Source of the DNA: Coprousia sp963931435
Lineage (GTDB): Bacteria > Actinomycetota > Coriobacteriia > Coriobacteriales > Coriobacteriaceae
Assembly: GCA_963931435.1 (NCBI GenBank)
Contig: OZ007012.1
Span: 1,364,001-1,428,000 of the forward strand
Reading direction: 5' to 3'
Length of the DNA: 64,000 bases
Below are positions 41,869 through 50,130 of the stretch, in pieces. Below the pieces are notes generated by a model, which did no database searches, was not told the DNA's origin, and was given only the letters and a program-made list of their open reading frames with translations. Every line of letters begins with the position of its first letter. The first letter of the stretch is position 1. A program made the position numbers and the translations under genes.

Positions 41869-42708
41869 TCAGACCTCCTTGAGGGAAGAGGCGGCCGAGG
41901 CCGCCGCGACGCCCCCGGCGAGCATTCCGGCACAGGCGGCGAGGGCGAGCGCCGCCTGCGCGGCGTCGAGGCAGAGCGCCGAGGCGTTCAGCAGATAGAA
42001 GACGGGGTGGAGCGCCCAGGGGAGGATTGGTGCCGCCGCCCCCGCCGCCGACGCCGCCCCGTAGGAGCTCGGGTAGCCGAGCAGGACGAGCGCGGCGAGG
42101 GCGAGCTGTGCCACGACGGTGATAAACGAACCGCGGGACATGGCGTAAAGCGCGGCGGACCACGAGGCGAGCGCGCAGAGGCCGAGCGCGTTGACGGCAG
42201 CTGCCCCGGTGAAGGCCGAAAGCTCGACGGAACCGATGGCGACGCCGTACTGGGCGGCCTTGAAGGCGAGCGCCGCCCCGCACGACGCGGCGTAGAGCGC
42301 CGCCATCGCGCAGCAGGAGACGAGGACGCGCGCCGCCCCGAGCCCCGCGAGCGAGGCGCCCCGCGCCCGCGAGACGCGCGCGGCGCCGCACGCGAAGTCG
42401 GCGGAGAACGTCGCGAGCCCGAACGCAATCGCCACGGGGATCCACAGCGCGGTGTAGACGAGCGACGTGCGCACCGCCGAGAGCCCGGGCGCCGCCGGGT
42501 CGACGACGTTGCCGATGAAGCCGATCGCCCCGCCGATCCGCGAGGGGTCGGGGCCCGCCGTCATGAGGAGTGGGCCGCCCGGGAACTCGGCGGGAGAGGA
42601 TATGGTCAGGGCGGCGAGCACCGCGGCGCAGACGGCGAGCGCGGGGAGCGCCCGCGATGAGAGGAGCTTGCGCGCCTCGACGCAGGCTGCCCGTACGAGG
42701 GCACTCAT
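41869..42708 (-). CDS. ABC transporter permease (ABC-2-like), first
   Basis: 279 residues. N-terminal ALVRAACVEARKLLSSRALP is the amphipathic entry typical of ABC-2 permeases, then six membrane segments (YTALWIPVAIAFGLATFS, VLVSCCAMAALYAASCGAAL, ITVVAQLALAALVLLGY and others). Starts with ATG overlapping the ATPase stop (ATGA), indicating coupling. Very Ala-rich, like its partner. Confidence 0.78.
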   Translation of the reverse strand: MSALVRAACVEARKLLSSRALPALAVCAAVLAALTISSPAEFPGGPLLMTAGPDPSRIGGAIGFIGNVVDPAAPGLSAVRTSLVYTALWIPVAIAFGLATFSADFACGAARVSRARGASLAGLGAARVLVSCCAMAALYAASCGAALAFKAAQYGVAIGSVELSAFTGAAAVNALGLCALASWSAALYAMSRGSFITVVAQLALAALVLLGYPSSYGAASAAGAAAPILPWALHPVFYLLNASALCLDAAQAALALAACAGMLAGGVAAASAASSLKEV

Positions 42709-43427
42709 CGGTCGCCCCCGCGCACGAGCCTCCCGTAGAGCGCCTCGAGCGAGCCCGCGCCCGCCGCGTCGCGCGCCGGGACCGTCCCCGCGAGGCGCCC
42801 CTGGGACACCACGACGTAGTCGGTCGCCACCTCGGCGAGCTCGGGCAGGATGTGGCTCGAGACGAGGAACGTCGTCCCCCGCTCCCGGTTCACGCGGCGG
42901 ACGAGCTCGCGCACCTCGATGATCCCGGTCGGGTCGAGCCCGTTCACCGGCTCGTCCATGATGACGAGCTCGGGGTCGCCCAGCAGCGCGACGGCGAGGT
43001 CGAGGCGGCGGCGCATGCCCATCGAGAACGCGCGGACCCGCTTTTTGCCGGCGCGCCCGAGCCCGACCGTCTCGAGCAGCCCGTCTATCCCGGAGGCGGG
43101 GACGCCCCACTCGAGGCAGCGGACCTCCAGGTTCGCCCGCGCGGAGAGCCCCGGGTAGGCCGAGCTCGCGTCGGGCATGTAGCCCATGCGCCTCCGGGCG
43201 GCGGCGAGACCGCGCCCGCCGCGCTCGCCGAACAGCTCGACCGAGCCCGAGCTGGGGCGGGCGGTGCCCGTGACGATGCGGATGAGCGTGGACTTCCCGG
43301 CGCCGTTCTCGCCGATGAGCCCGTAGACGCGCCCCGCCTCGAGGGCGAGGTCGATGGGGCTGAGGACGGTCCTCCCGCGGTACGCCTTCGTGACCCCGTG
43401 AAGGCGGAGGGGCATGGCTGTCGTCAT
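42705..43427 (-). CDS. ABC transporter ATP-binding protein
   Basis: 240-residue ATPase: Walker A GENGAGKST, a variant signature FSMGMRRRLDLAVAL, Walker B LVIMDEPVNGLDP, and H-loop LVSSHILPEL. The signature Met/Arg form is common in ABC-2 multidrug or bacteriocin-immunity transporters. AAAGGA lies five bases before the ATG at 43427. Part of the PadR-controlled operon or downstream unit. Confidence 0.93.
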   Translation of the reverse strand: MTTAMPLRLHGVTKAYRGRTVLSPIDLALEAGRVYGLIGENGAGKSTLIRIVTGTARPSSGSVELFGERGGRGLAAARRRMGYMPDASSAYPGLSARANLEVRCLEWGVPASGIDGLLETVGLGRAGKKRVRAFSMGMRRRLDLAVALLGDPELVIMDEPVNGLDPTGIIEVRELVRRVNRERGTTFLVSSHILPELAEVATDYVVVSQGRLAGTVPARDAAGAGSLEALYGRLVRGGDR

Positions 43428-43568
43428 TGCGTTCCTTTCTCCTCGGACGGATTTTGGGTATGCGTCACGGGCCCCGCGTAGGGCGGGGAGCGAATCGACA
43501 TGGGTTCAAGGTGTAAGGGCTGAGGTTCGAATGCCGTCGGCTTACGCGGCGAGGCGACCGAAGCACGC

Positions 43569-43877
43569 CTAGGGCACGGCAGGTGCCTCTGGGGCCTCGG
43601 GCGCCTCAGGTGCGGTGGGAGCCTCCGGCTCCTCGTGTGCAACGACACCGGTAGTGTCAATCTCGCCAAGCTTAGCCAGCTGCCCGATGAAGGGAAGCCC
43701 CACCAGATCATCCACTTCAACGCCGCCGAGAATGACGGTATCATCACGCATGTCTATCTGGGTCGTGAACACAGTCGAATCGAAGCCGGAGAGGGCAAAT
43801 CCGATGCCCGCGAGAACGATGCCCGCCGCGACGAGCCCTCCCGCGACGGCGAGGTAGATCTTCCTAGCACTGGTCAT
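43569..43877 (-). CDS. Small membrane protein with PEAP-repeat tail
   Basis: 102 residues: one N-terminal membrane helix (YLAVAGGLVAAGIVLAGIGFA), an extracellular part (FTTQIDMRDDTVILGGVEVDD) and a repetitive acidic tail (EEPEAPTAPEAPEAPEAP). The ATG at 43877 has AAGGAG eight bases upstream and is preferred to 43886. It directly follows the DUF1700 gene. Function unknown; the pattern resembles DUF4097-like partners of DUF1700 proteins. Confidence 0.6.
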   Translation of the reverse strand: MTSARKIYLAVAGGLVAAGIVLAGIGFALSGFDSTVFTTQIDMRDDTVILGGVEVDDLVGLPFIGQLAKLGEIDTTGVVAHEEPEAPTAPEAPEAPEAPAVP

Positions 43878-43892
43878 GATGCTCACTCCTTC

Positions 43893-44528
43893 CTATGCTG
43901 CGAGGTGCGTCGGTACGGGTGCGGCCCCATCGCTTTTCCCGCCCTTGCTCTTCCAGAAAGGTGAAACGGCCTTTCTCGCCCAGAGCGCCGAGAGCCGCGC
44001 AATCTGCTTGGAGGCCGCCCAGGCCCCCGCGCCCACGAGGAGTGCCGCCCCGATAAAGGCAAGGCCGCAACCCAGCATCGCGAGCACATAGGGCACGTGG
44101 CAGATGGCAATGCCCGCCGCAACGAGCGCAAATGCCGCCGCTCCCACAGCGCCGAACGCCGCCGCGATGACCCACACGCAGAATGCCAGCACCCAGATGC
44201 AAAAGTAGATGCTGAGCGCCACGATGACAAAGGCGATCAGAAGCGGCACCCACACGGGCGACCCCACGATGGTGAGCACCCACAGAAGAACGGTGCTTCT
44301 GCGCCTCGTCCTCGCGATGGCGCGCGGCACGGCAGGGAGATCGTCGAGCGTGGCCTCAGCGACCTCGCCGGGCGCGCCCATGGCGGCCACGGCCTCTTCC
44401 TCGCTCATGCCGTCCTCCATGCGATCGGCGATGGCCTCCGCGTAGAACTGCTTGGTCTCCTCAACCTGATCCGCCGGTAGACAGGCCAAGAGCTCGCCCA
44501 GCCGGTTCAGAAACTCATCGCGCGTCAT
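43893..44528 (-). CDS. DUF1700-domain membrane protein
   Basis: 211 residues. The N-terminal MTRDEFLNRLGELLACLP and ADQVEETKQFYAEAIADRMEDG block is the DUF1700 hallmark; the C-terminal half has four hydrophobic segments (about residues 80-190). Such proteins typically pair with a PadR regulator, as here. GGAGGAGG lies upstream of the ATG at 44528; the gene overlaps the padR stop by 14 bases. Probably a cell-envelope stress or transport accessory protein. Confidence 0.85.
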   Translation of the reverse strand: MTRDEFLNRLGELLACLPADQVEETKQFYAEAIADRMEDGMSEEEAVAAMGAPGEVAEATLDDLPAVPRAIARTRRRSTVLLWVLTIVGSPVWVPLLIAFVIVALSIYFCIWVLAFCVWVIAAAFGAVGAAAFALVAAGIAICHVPYVLAMLGCGLAFIGAALLVGAGAWAASKQIARLSALWARKAVSPFWKSKGGKSDGAAPVPTHLAA

Positions 44529-44835
44529 GGTGCGCCTCCTCCACGTACCGATAGATCTCCTGCACGGACGGCCACTCGGCCAGAAACTCAACGATGCGCT
44601 CGCGCCCGGCGTCCGTGATGCGGTAGTACCGGCGCAGGCGCCCGTTGTGCTCCGCAGAACGCGCCGTTATGCACCCCGCCTTCTCCAGGCGCTTCAGGAG
44701 CGGATAGAGCGTGGACTCCGTGAGCCCCATGCTCGCAGGGACGTCCTTCACGATCTGGTAGCCGTAGGACTCCTCGCCCGAGACGGCCGCGAGCACGCAG
44801 GCCTCCAGGAAGCCGCGCTTCATCTGGGCCTCCAT
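44515..44835 (-). CDS. PadR family transcriptional regulator
   Basis: 106-residue winged-helix repressor: AVSGEESYGYQIVKDVPASM, LTESTLYPLLKRLEKAG, GRLRRYYRITDAGRERI. The ATG at 44835 has GGAGG seven bases upstream. It is the first gene of an operon with DUF1700 and the PEAP-tail protein; its own operator is probably the perfect-looking palindrome that covers the -10 just upstream. Effector unknown. Confidence 0.92.
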   Translation of the reverse strand: MEAQMKRGFLEACVLAAVSGEESYGYQIVKDVPASMGLTESTLYPLLKRLEKAGCITARSAEHNGRLRRYYRITDAGRERIVEFLAEWPSVQEIYRYVEEAHHDAR

Positions 44836-44850
44836 CCGCACACCTCCCCT

Positions 44851-44883
44851 CGTCGTATACTGTGCTACGCACACTATACGACG
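44851..44883. promoter_or_regulatory. PadR operator overlapping its promoter
   Basis: Inverted repeat with 15-base arms CGTCGTATACTGTGC (44851-44865) and 44869-44883, one mismatch, 3-base spacer. Read on the minus strand TATAGT (44878-44873) lies inside it as the -10 of padR. A site of this form, on top of the promoter, suggests autorepression. Confidence 0.65.
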
Positions 44884-44994
44884 CATGGTATGTGACGTCA
44901 ACTCTCATCGCGAATAATCTCCGGTCCCCGCGTGCTGCGAACGCGACGTCGAGGGGCGGTTGACTATATGCACGAAACATCAACCAACGCTCCT

Positions 44995-45023
44995 TTGATT
45001 CCACTGTCACTCGACCTCATACT
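44995..45023 (+). promoter_or_regulatory. Promoter of the Xre-TPR regulator
   Basis: TTGATT (44995-45000), 17-base spacer, CATACT (45018-45023). It begins a leader of about 28 bases before the ATG at 45059. Confidence 0.55.
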
Positions 45024-45058
45024 GGGGATAGCGAAAGTCGCCACGTCGAGGGGGCATC

Positions 45059-46252
45059 ATGAACGCAACCGTCAACATAGGCCGCACGATCGCGCGGGAG
45101 CGCCGTGACAGGGGCGTCACGCAGGAGGCCCTCGCCGCCCACCTGGGCGTCTCGAAGGCTGCCGTATCGAAGTGGGAGGTCGGTCAGAGCCTGCCGGACG
45201 TGAGCCTCCTGCCGCGTATCGCCGCGTACTTCTCGCTCACCATAGACGAGCTCTTCGACTGGCGCGGCGAACTCACGGAGGAAGAGTCCGCCGCGCTCTA
45301 CGCCGAGGTTTACGCGCTGAGTGAGAAGGGCCTCGTCGCCGCGCACGACCGGCTGCAAGAACTTGTCGCTGAGCACTACTCGGACGCGAACCTGCTCCTC
45401 ATGCTGGCGTCGCTCCTCACGGTGTGGGCGGCGGGCATGGCCACGCCGTTCGCTCCGGCGGGCGAGAGGGACAGCGCGCTCGACTCTGCCATGCTCGCCG
45501 ATGAGGCACTCGTCCTGCTCGATCGCGCGTTCGAGGTGGCGACGGACCCCTCGACCCTGTACCTCGCGCAGCAGCAGAAGGCGACAACGCTCTTCCAAAC
45601 GAGTCGTTACGAGGAGGCCGCGACGCTGCTGGAGCCGCTCGTGCGCCGGCAGGACGCGGGCGCCCCGACGATGCTCCTCGCCTCGGCCTACCGCAAGCTC
45701 GGTCGTGACGGCGAGGCGATCGAGCTCCTGCAGGCGGAGCGCCTGCGCGCGGCGAGCTTTGTGCTCTCGTCGCTCACGCAGGAGGTCGGGATGCGGAGCG
45801 ACGCCGCGTTTGCGCTTGCTGCCGGCGACGCTGCCGAGGCAATCTACGCCTCGCTCGACATGGGCGGGGTGAACCCGTTGTTTCCGGTCACGATGTCCCT
45901 CGAGGTCGCCGAGACCCTGCGCCGCGCGGGCGAGAAGGACGGGGCGCTCGAGGCCCTTGCCCGTGCGGTCGATGCCCTGTCCGCGACCCCGGTGAATCCG
46001 GACCCGTCCAGCTCCCCGCTGTGGGACCGCATGGCCGACCGCCTCGACCCCGCCCAAGCCGGTGAGGCATGGGCAGAGCACAAGGCCCGCCAGGCAGGCG
46101 GGGCCGCCGCGCTCATGCGCCGCGCGCTCGTCGAGGAGGTCACGTCCCCCGAGTGGCGCGAGCTTGCGGGCGACGACCCGCGCTACCGCGAGATCGTCGG
46201 GGCGGCAACGCGTCTTTCCGGCGAGAAGGTGGCGGCCGATGGCGATGCCTGA
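45059..46252 (+). CDS. Xre helix-turn-helix regulator with TPR-like C-terminal domain
   Basis: 397 residues. HTH at about 8-62 (ARERRDRGVTQEALAAHLGV, SKAAVSKWEVGQSLPDVS). The rest is alpha-helical with repeated helical pairs (about 80-390), consistent with tetratricopeptide-like repeats (EALVLLDRAFEVATDPST, YEEAATLLEPLVRR, DGEAIELLQAERL). Such a domain often binds a small peptide signal. The ABC exporter gene overlaps its end by 14 bases, implying co-expression. GAGGGGG precedes the ATG. No precursor peptide gene was found. Confidence 0.85.
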   Translation: MNATVNIGRTIARERRDRGVTQEALAAHLGVSKAAVSKWEVGQSLPDVSLLPRIAAYFSLTIDELFDWRGELTEEESAALYAEVYALSEKGLVAAHDRLQELVAEHYSDANLLLMLASLLTVWAAGMATPFAPAGERDSALDSAMLADEALVLLDRAFEVATDPSTLYLAQQQKATTLFQTSRYEEAATLLEPLVRRQDAGAPTMLLASAYRKLGRDGEAIELLQAERLRAASFVLSSLTQEVGMRSDAAFALAAGDAAEAIYASLDMGGVNPLFPVTMSLEVAETLRRAGEKDGALEALARAVDALSATPVNPDPSSSPLWDRMADRLDPAQAGEAWAEHKARQAGGAAALMRRALVEEVTSPEWRELAGDDPRYREIVGAATRLSGEKVAADGDA

Positions 46253-47864
46253 CCTTCGGGCCCTGCGCCTCATCGCCCCGGCCGTCCGCTCGCGCGCAGC
46301 GTCGCTCGCAGGCGCCGCCGCCCTGCTCGTCGCCTACTCCGCCGTGGCGGTCTCGCCCGCCCTCATCACCCAGCAGCTCATCGACCGGGGTCTCGCCGCC
46401 GGCGACGTTACCCCCGTCGCGGTGCTCGCGTGCGCGCTCGTCGCCGCGGCCGCCGCGGGCTCCGCGCTCTCGGTCCTCGCGGCGCGGACCCTCGCCGCCG
46501 CCGGCGAGGGCGTGGCCGCCGACCTCAGGGCGGACCTCGTGCACCGCACCCTCAATGCGTCGGCGGGCTGGATGTCCGGGCGCGACGACGGCTACGTCGC
46601 GGCGCGCATCGCCGAAGCGTCGGGCGTCTCGGCGCTCTTCTCCAAGACCAGCTTCACCTTCGCGAGCAGCGTGCTCCAGGCGATGGGCTCGGCCATCGCC
46701 GTTGCTGCGATGAGCCCTGCCGTGCTCGCCCTTGCGCTCCTCCCGGTTCCCGCCTACGCCTGGTGCGCCGCACGGTCGCTGAGGGCATACCGGGTCTCAG
46801 TCGCCGCCGCCCTAGAGGCGAACGCCGGCCTCACGGGCAGGGTTGCCGAGGCGGTCTCCGGCCGCGAGGAGGTTAGTTCCTCGCCCGATGCCGCGAGGTC
46901 GGTCGCCGCGAGGGTCGGTGATGCGAGCGAGCGCGTCAGGTCGAGCTCGGTGCGCCGGAGCGTCCTCGCGGCCCTCACGGGCGAGGGGATGTCGCTCCTC
47001 TCCACGGCGAGCGCTTCGCTCGTCTACGTCGCCTGCGCGGCGCTCGCGGGGTCGCTCTCGGTCGGCCGGGTCGTCGCTGCGGTCCAGCTCGCGGCGCGCG
47101 TCTACAGTCCCTTCCTCGTGGCCGTCTCCGCAGCCATCACGGTGCAGCCGGCGCTCGCGGCTCTCGGGCGCATCGCCGAGGCGTTCCCGGAGCCGCCGCG
47201 GCGGGGCGGGGTCGAGCTCACAGCCGCTCCGCGCGCGATCGAGCTCAGGAACCTCGCCTTCCGCTACGAAGGCGGTCGCCCGCTCCTCGGCGGCCTCACC
47301 GCCACGCTTTCGCACCCGTCGCTCGTGGTGGTGAGGGGTCCCAACGGCTCCGGCAAGTCGACCCTGCTCAGAATCCTGCTCGGCGAACTTTCCGGCTGGG
47401 AGGGCGAAGTCCTCATCGACGGCGTTTCGCTTGGGAGCATCTCGCCGGAGTCCTGGCGCTCGCACTGTGCCGCCGTGCGGCAGCGGCCCTTCCTGCTCAA
47501 CACGAGCCTGCGCGAGAACGTCCTGCTCGGCACCGAGGACTCGAGCGAGAAGGCGTACCGCGCTGCGCTCTCCGCGTCGGGGCTCTGCGACGTCTCGGCA
47601 CGACTCCCGGAGGGCGACGCCACGCCCGTGGGGCCTGCGGGGTCGCTCCTCTCGGGCGGGGAGCGACAGCGGGTGGCCATCGCCCGCGCTCTGCTGCGCG
47701 GCGCCGACGTGCTGCTCCTCGACGAGCCGGCGACCGGCCTCGACCCCGCCGCCAAGGCCTCGCTGCGCGACCTGCTCGCCCGCCTCGCGCGCGAGCGCCT
47801 CGTCGTCGTGGTGGACCACGAGGGGATCTTTGACGGCGTGGCCGACCAAGTTATCGATCTATAA
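46239..47864 (+). CDS. ABC exporter, half-transporter (TMD-NBD)
   Basis: 541 residues: six-helix exporter membrane domain (about 10-300) fused to an ABC ATPase (about 325-541) with Walker A GPNGSGKST, Q-loop AAVRQRPFLLNTSLRENVLLG, signature LLSGGERQRVAIARALL, and Walker B VLLLDEPATGLDP. No N-terminal C39 peptidase domain. Likely a homodimeric exporter for a peptide or lipid, or part of an immunity system, controlled by the preceding regulator. The ATG at 46239 overlaps the regulator gene. Confidence 0.88.
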   Translation: MAMPDLRALRLIAPAVRSRAASLAGAAALLVAYSAVAVSPALITQQLIDRGLAAGDVTPVAVLACALVAAAAAGSALSVLAARTLAAAGEGVAADLRADLVHRTLNASAGWMSGRDDGYVAARIAEASGVSALFSKTSFTFASSVLQAMGSAIAVAAMSPAVLALALLPVPAYAWCAARSLRAYRVSVAAALEANAGLTGRVAEAVSGREEVSSSPDAARSVAARVGDASERVRSSSVRRSVLAALTGEGMSLLSTASASLVYVACAALAGSLSVGRVVAAVQLAARVYSPFLVAVSAAITVQPALAALGRIAEAFPEPPRRGGVELTAAPRAIELRNLAFRYEGGRPLLGGLTATLSHPSLVVVRGPNGSGKSTLLRILLGELSGWEGEVLIDGVSLGSISPESWRSHCAAVRQRPFLLNTSLRENVLLGTEDSSEKAYRAALSASGLCDVSARLPEGDATPVGPAGSLLSGGERQRVAIARALLRGADVLLLDEPATGLDPAAKASLRDLLARLARERLVVVVDHEGIFDGVADQVIDL

Positions 47865-48198
47865 CTTCCCTGGTCTATACAATCGTCATGCCAGGCGACG
47901 CATATATGGGAATCCGAAAAGACGCAAGCTACGCCAGCTGGCGCTTCAGGGGCACGACCTTGTATTCGCCTTGGTCAATCGGCGTGCCCGCCTTGACAAA
48001 GCCCCACTTCCGCCAGAGTTGCGAATTGATACTCAACGACCCCGGCCAGCACGGCAGCGAGGGGGCGGATCCGAGTTCGAGGACTACTGCTGGTGCTACG
48101 ACGGAGGCGCATGCATCTGCGAGACCGGGATGAACGAGATGAATCCAGGTAGCGCCGGGGTCTTCTGTCACCTGAGACGAGCAGGTCAGGTAATGGCC
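47865..48198 (-). pseudogene. Possible remnant of a GNAT acetyltransferase C-terminus
   Basis: On the minus strand the frame over 47929-48060 reads INSQLWRKWGFVKAGTP and then DQGEYKVVPLKRQLA, like the tail of a GNAT N-acetyltransferase. Upstream of it the frame is not convincing and no start exists. The rest of this interval shows no gene. Confidence 0.35.
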
Positions 48199-48612
48199 CA
48201 CACCCCACCACCGCCCGCTCGTCGTCGAGGGTCGTCCGCAGCCCACCTGCCTCCGCTCCGTTGCGCGCACGGCTCGGAAACCGCCCCGCCCTGCGCGGAG
48301 AGCGCCACTCACGGCCATGCCCGCCGCTCCGGCTGTGTATTGCTCCGCGGCTCGGGCCAGCCAGCTCCGCCTACGTGTCGCTCCCGGCTCAGGTCAGCCG
48401 GCTGCGCCGTCTGCCCTTCGCGACGGTCGCACACTCCGGCTACGCTGTCTGTCCCTCGCGGCGCTGCGCATACACAGCCTACGCTCTGGGCATGGCCTGA
48501 TGGGAGTTTGACGCGCGCAGGGCGGGGCGGTTCCTCGCGGCGGCGCGCACTCCGCTGCGGCAGATGGGCTGCTGCTCTCTCGTACTCGTTCGCGGGCGGT
48601 GGTGGGGTGTGG
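48199..48612. repeat. Inverted-repeat element A (about 414 bp)
   Basis: Ends are a perfect 21-bp inverted repeat at 48199-48219 and 48592-48612 (core CACCACCGCCCGC), extending as imperfect arms to about 100 bases each (shared GCAGCCCA, AACCGCCCCGCCCTGCGCG). No ORF is credible inside. Blocks GCTCCGGCTGTGTATTG and GCGCATACACAG recur in element B (50131-50452) in the same order. It lies immediately upstream of the tetR promoter region. Confidence 0.75.
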
Positions 48613-48648
48613 GGGCGGACGGGCGGCGACCCACTGCACTCTCCACCG

Positions 48649-48663
48649 TTGACCAATGTTCAA
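48649..48663. promoter_or_regulatory. Putative TetR operator site 1
   Basis: TTGACCAATGTTCAA (48649-48663), a 15-bp near-palindrome upstream of tetR. The matching site 49333-49347 upstream of the methyltransferase agrees at 13 of 15 positions. Confidence 0.55.
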
Positions 48664-48699
48664 TCGAGGTGTACCATCCGTCACGAGGAGGTGGCCGCC

Positions 48700-49287
48700 G
48701 TGACCAGAACCGTGATGGACCCCGAGGAGCGCAGACGCGAGCTGCTGGCGTGCGCGATGAGGCTCTTCGCCGAGGAGGGCTACGACAACGTGTCCGTGCG
48801 CGCCGTGGCGCGCGCCGCGGGCGTGGCGCCGGGGCTCGCCTACCACTACTTCGACTCCAAGGAGAGGATGTTCGCCGAGGCCATCGGGGACTACGCCCGC
48901 CGCTGCGCCGAGGGGATTAACGCGGTGCTGGACGAGAGGGACCTCCCGTTGGACGAGAGGCTCGGGCGCGCCCTCGAGCTCGGCGCGGGCGGCGGCTACC
49001 CCTACGCCGCCTTCTTCCACGCCGAGGGGCACGGCGCCCTCCACGACCGCCTCTCGCTCGCCATGTGCGAGGCGGTGCGGCCCCACCTGCGCGCCGCGCT
49101 CGAGGCCGACGCCGCCTCGCGCGGCTCGTCGGCGCCCGACGCCGACGAGCTCGCCGCGATCATGACCTACGGCGCGGTGGGCCTCGCCTCGGGCCCGGGC
49201 ATGCCGGACGGGGATGCGACCGCCGCCGCCCGCCGCTACCTCCGGGCGCTCCTCGCCGAGTTCCGCTCGGGGGGTGCCGCCGACTAG
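48700..49287 (+). CDS. TetR family repressor (GTG start)
   Basis: 195 residues. N-terminal HTH: RELLACAMRLFAEEGYDNV, SVRAVARAAGVAPGLAYHYF and DSKERMFAEAI, then a ligand-binding all-helical domain. The GTG at 48700 has GAGGAGG eight bases upstream; an ATG at 48715 is alternative. It lies just 3' of element A, with its presumed operator upstream and the methyltransferase gene downstream sharing the same operator type. A terminator separates them. Confidence 0.9.
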   Translation: MTRTVMDPEERRRELLACAMRLFAEEGYDNVSVRAVARAAGVAPGLAYHYFDSKERMFAEAIGDYARRCAEGINAVLDERDLPLDERLGRALELGAGGGYPYAAFFHAEGHGALHDRLSLAMCEAVRPHLRAALEADAASRGSSAPDADELAAIMTYGAVGLASGPGMPDGDATAAARRYLRALLAEFRSGGAAD

Positions 49288-49294
49288 GGATCCC

Positions 49295-49320
49295 GCCCCG
49301 GCTCCGGCCGGGGCTCTTTT
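49295..49320 (+). terminator. Terminator after tetR
   Basis: GCCCCGGC (49295-49302), loop TCCG, GCCGGGGC (49307-49314), followed by TCTTTT. Confidence 0.75.
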
Positions 49321-49332
49321 CGGCCGATCGTA

Positions 49333-49347
49333 TTGAACAATGCTCAA
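49333..49347. promoter_or_regulatory. Putative TetR operator site 2
   Basis: TTGAACAATGCTCAA (49333-49347), 15 bases before the methyltransferase start region; same motif as 48649-48663. Confidence 0.55.
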
Positions 49348-49362
49348 CAGAAAGGACGACTG

Positions 49363-50016
49363 ATGGACAACAGGATGGACGAGGAGAACGCCGAGCTGCT
49401 GCGCTCGCGCTCCCGCGCGGCCTTCGACGCGCAGGCGCCGACCTACGACACCGGGACGGGGGGCGAGCACGCGAGGCGCCTCTACCCGCACGTGCTCGCT
49501 GAGGTGAGGCGCGCCGTGGCGGGCGACCCCGCCCCGCGGCTGCTCGACCTCGGCTGCGGCACGGGCGCCCTCGCCGAGCTGGTGCTCGGGGCGGTCCCGG
49601 GCGCGCGCCTCAGCTGCGTGGACCTGTCGCCTAGGATGGCCGAGGCCGCGAGGGCGCGCCTGGGCGAGCGGGCAGAGGTCCTCCTCTGTGACGCCGAGCG
49701 CCTGCCCTTCCGCGAAGGTTCGTTCGACGCTGCCTGGTGCAACGACTCCTTCCACCACTACCCGGACCCCGAGCGCGCGGCCTTCCAGGCGTGGCGCGTG
49801 CTCGTGCCCGGCGGCACCTTTATCATCGGCGACGCGTGGCAGCCGGCGCCCGCCCGCGCGATCATGAACGCGTGGATGCCGCATTCGCACGAGGGCGACG
49901 TGCGCATCTACTCCGAGGCCGAGATGCGCCGCATCCTCGGAACCTGGTTCAGCGACGTGTCCTGGCGCCGCGCGGGCTCGACCGCCTGCGTCGCCGTCGC
50001 GCGCAAGGGGGCCTGA
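49363..50016 (+). CDS. Class I SAM-dependent methyltransferase (UbiE-like)
   Basis: 217-residue methyltransferase: LRSRSRAAFDAQAPTYDTGT at the N-terminus, SAM motif I LLDLGCGTGALAELVLG, VDLSPRMAEAARARLG, DAERLPFREGSFDAAWCNDS, and the motif II-III region LVPGGTFIIGDAW. Likely a small-molecule methyltransferase (the RAEVLLCDAERLPF pattern fits the type-11 class). The ATG at 49363 has AAAGGA upstream. Regulated by TetR via the shared 15-mer. Element B follows. Substrate unknown. Confidence 0.88.
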   Translation: MDNRMDEENAELLRSRSRAAFDAQAPTYDTGTGGEHARRLYPHVLAEVRRAVAGDPAPRLLDLGCGTGALAELVLGAVPGARLSCVDLSPRMAEAARARLGERAEVLLCDAERLPFREGSFDAAWCNDSFHHYPDPERAAFQAWRVLVPGGTFIIGDAWQPAPARAIMNAWMPHSHEGDVRIYSEAEMRRILGTWFSDVSWRRAGSTACVAVARKGA

Positions 50017-50130
50017 GGCGGACCGTCCCCAACCTCTCCCGATAACAGATCCATCAATGCAGGCGGTGACAAACGAGAGGGACGAGAAGGACGAGAAGGA
50101 CGTCGAGCCATCCGCCGCCACCCGGGGCGC

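Noticed and set aside
43500..43560. GGTTCGAAT resembling a tRNA T-loop
   Set aside because: No acceptor, D or anticodon stem could be formed around it; chance match.
46140..46544. Minus-strand ORF opposite the ABC exporter start
   Set aside because: Shadow reading frame over a real gene; no recognisable domain.
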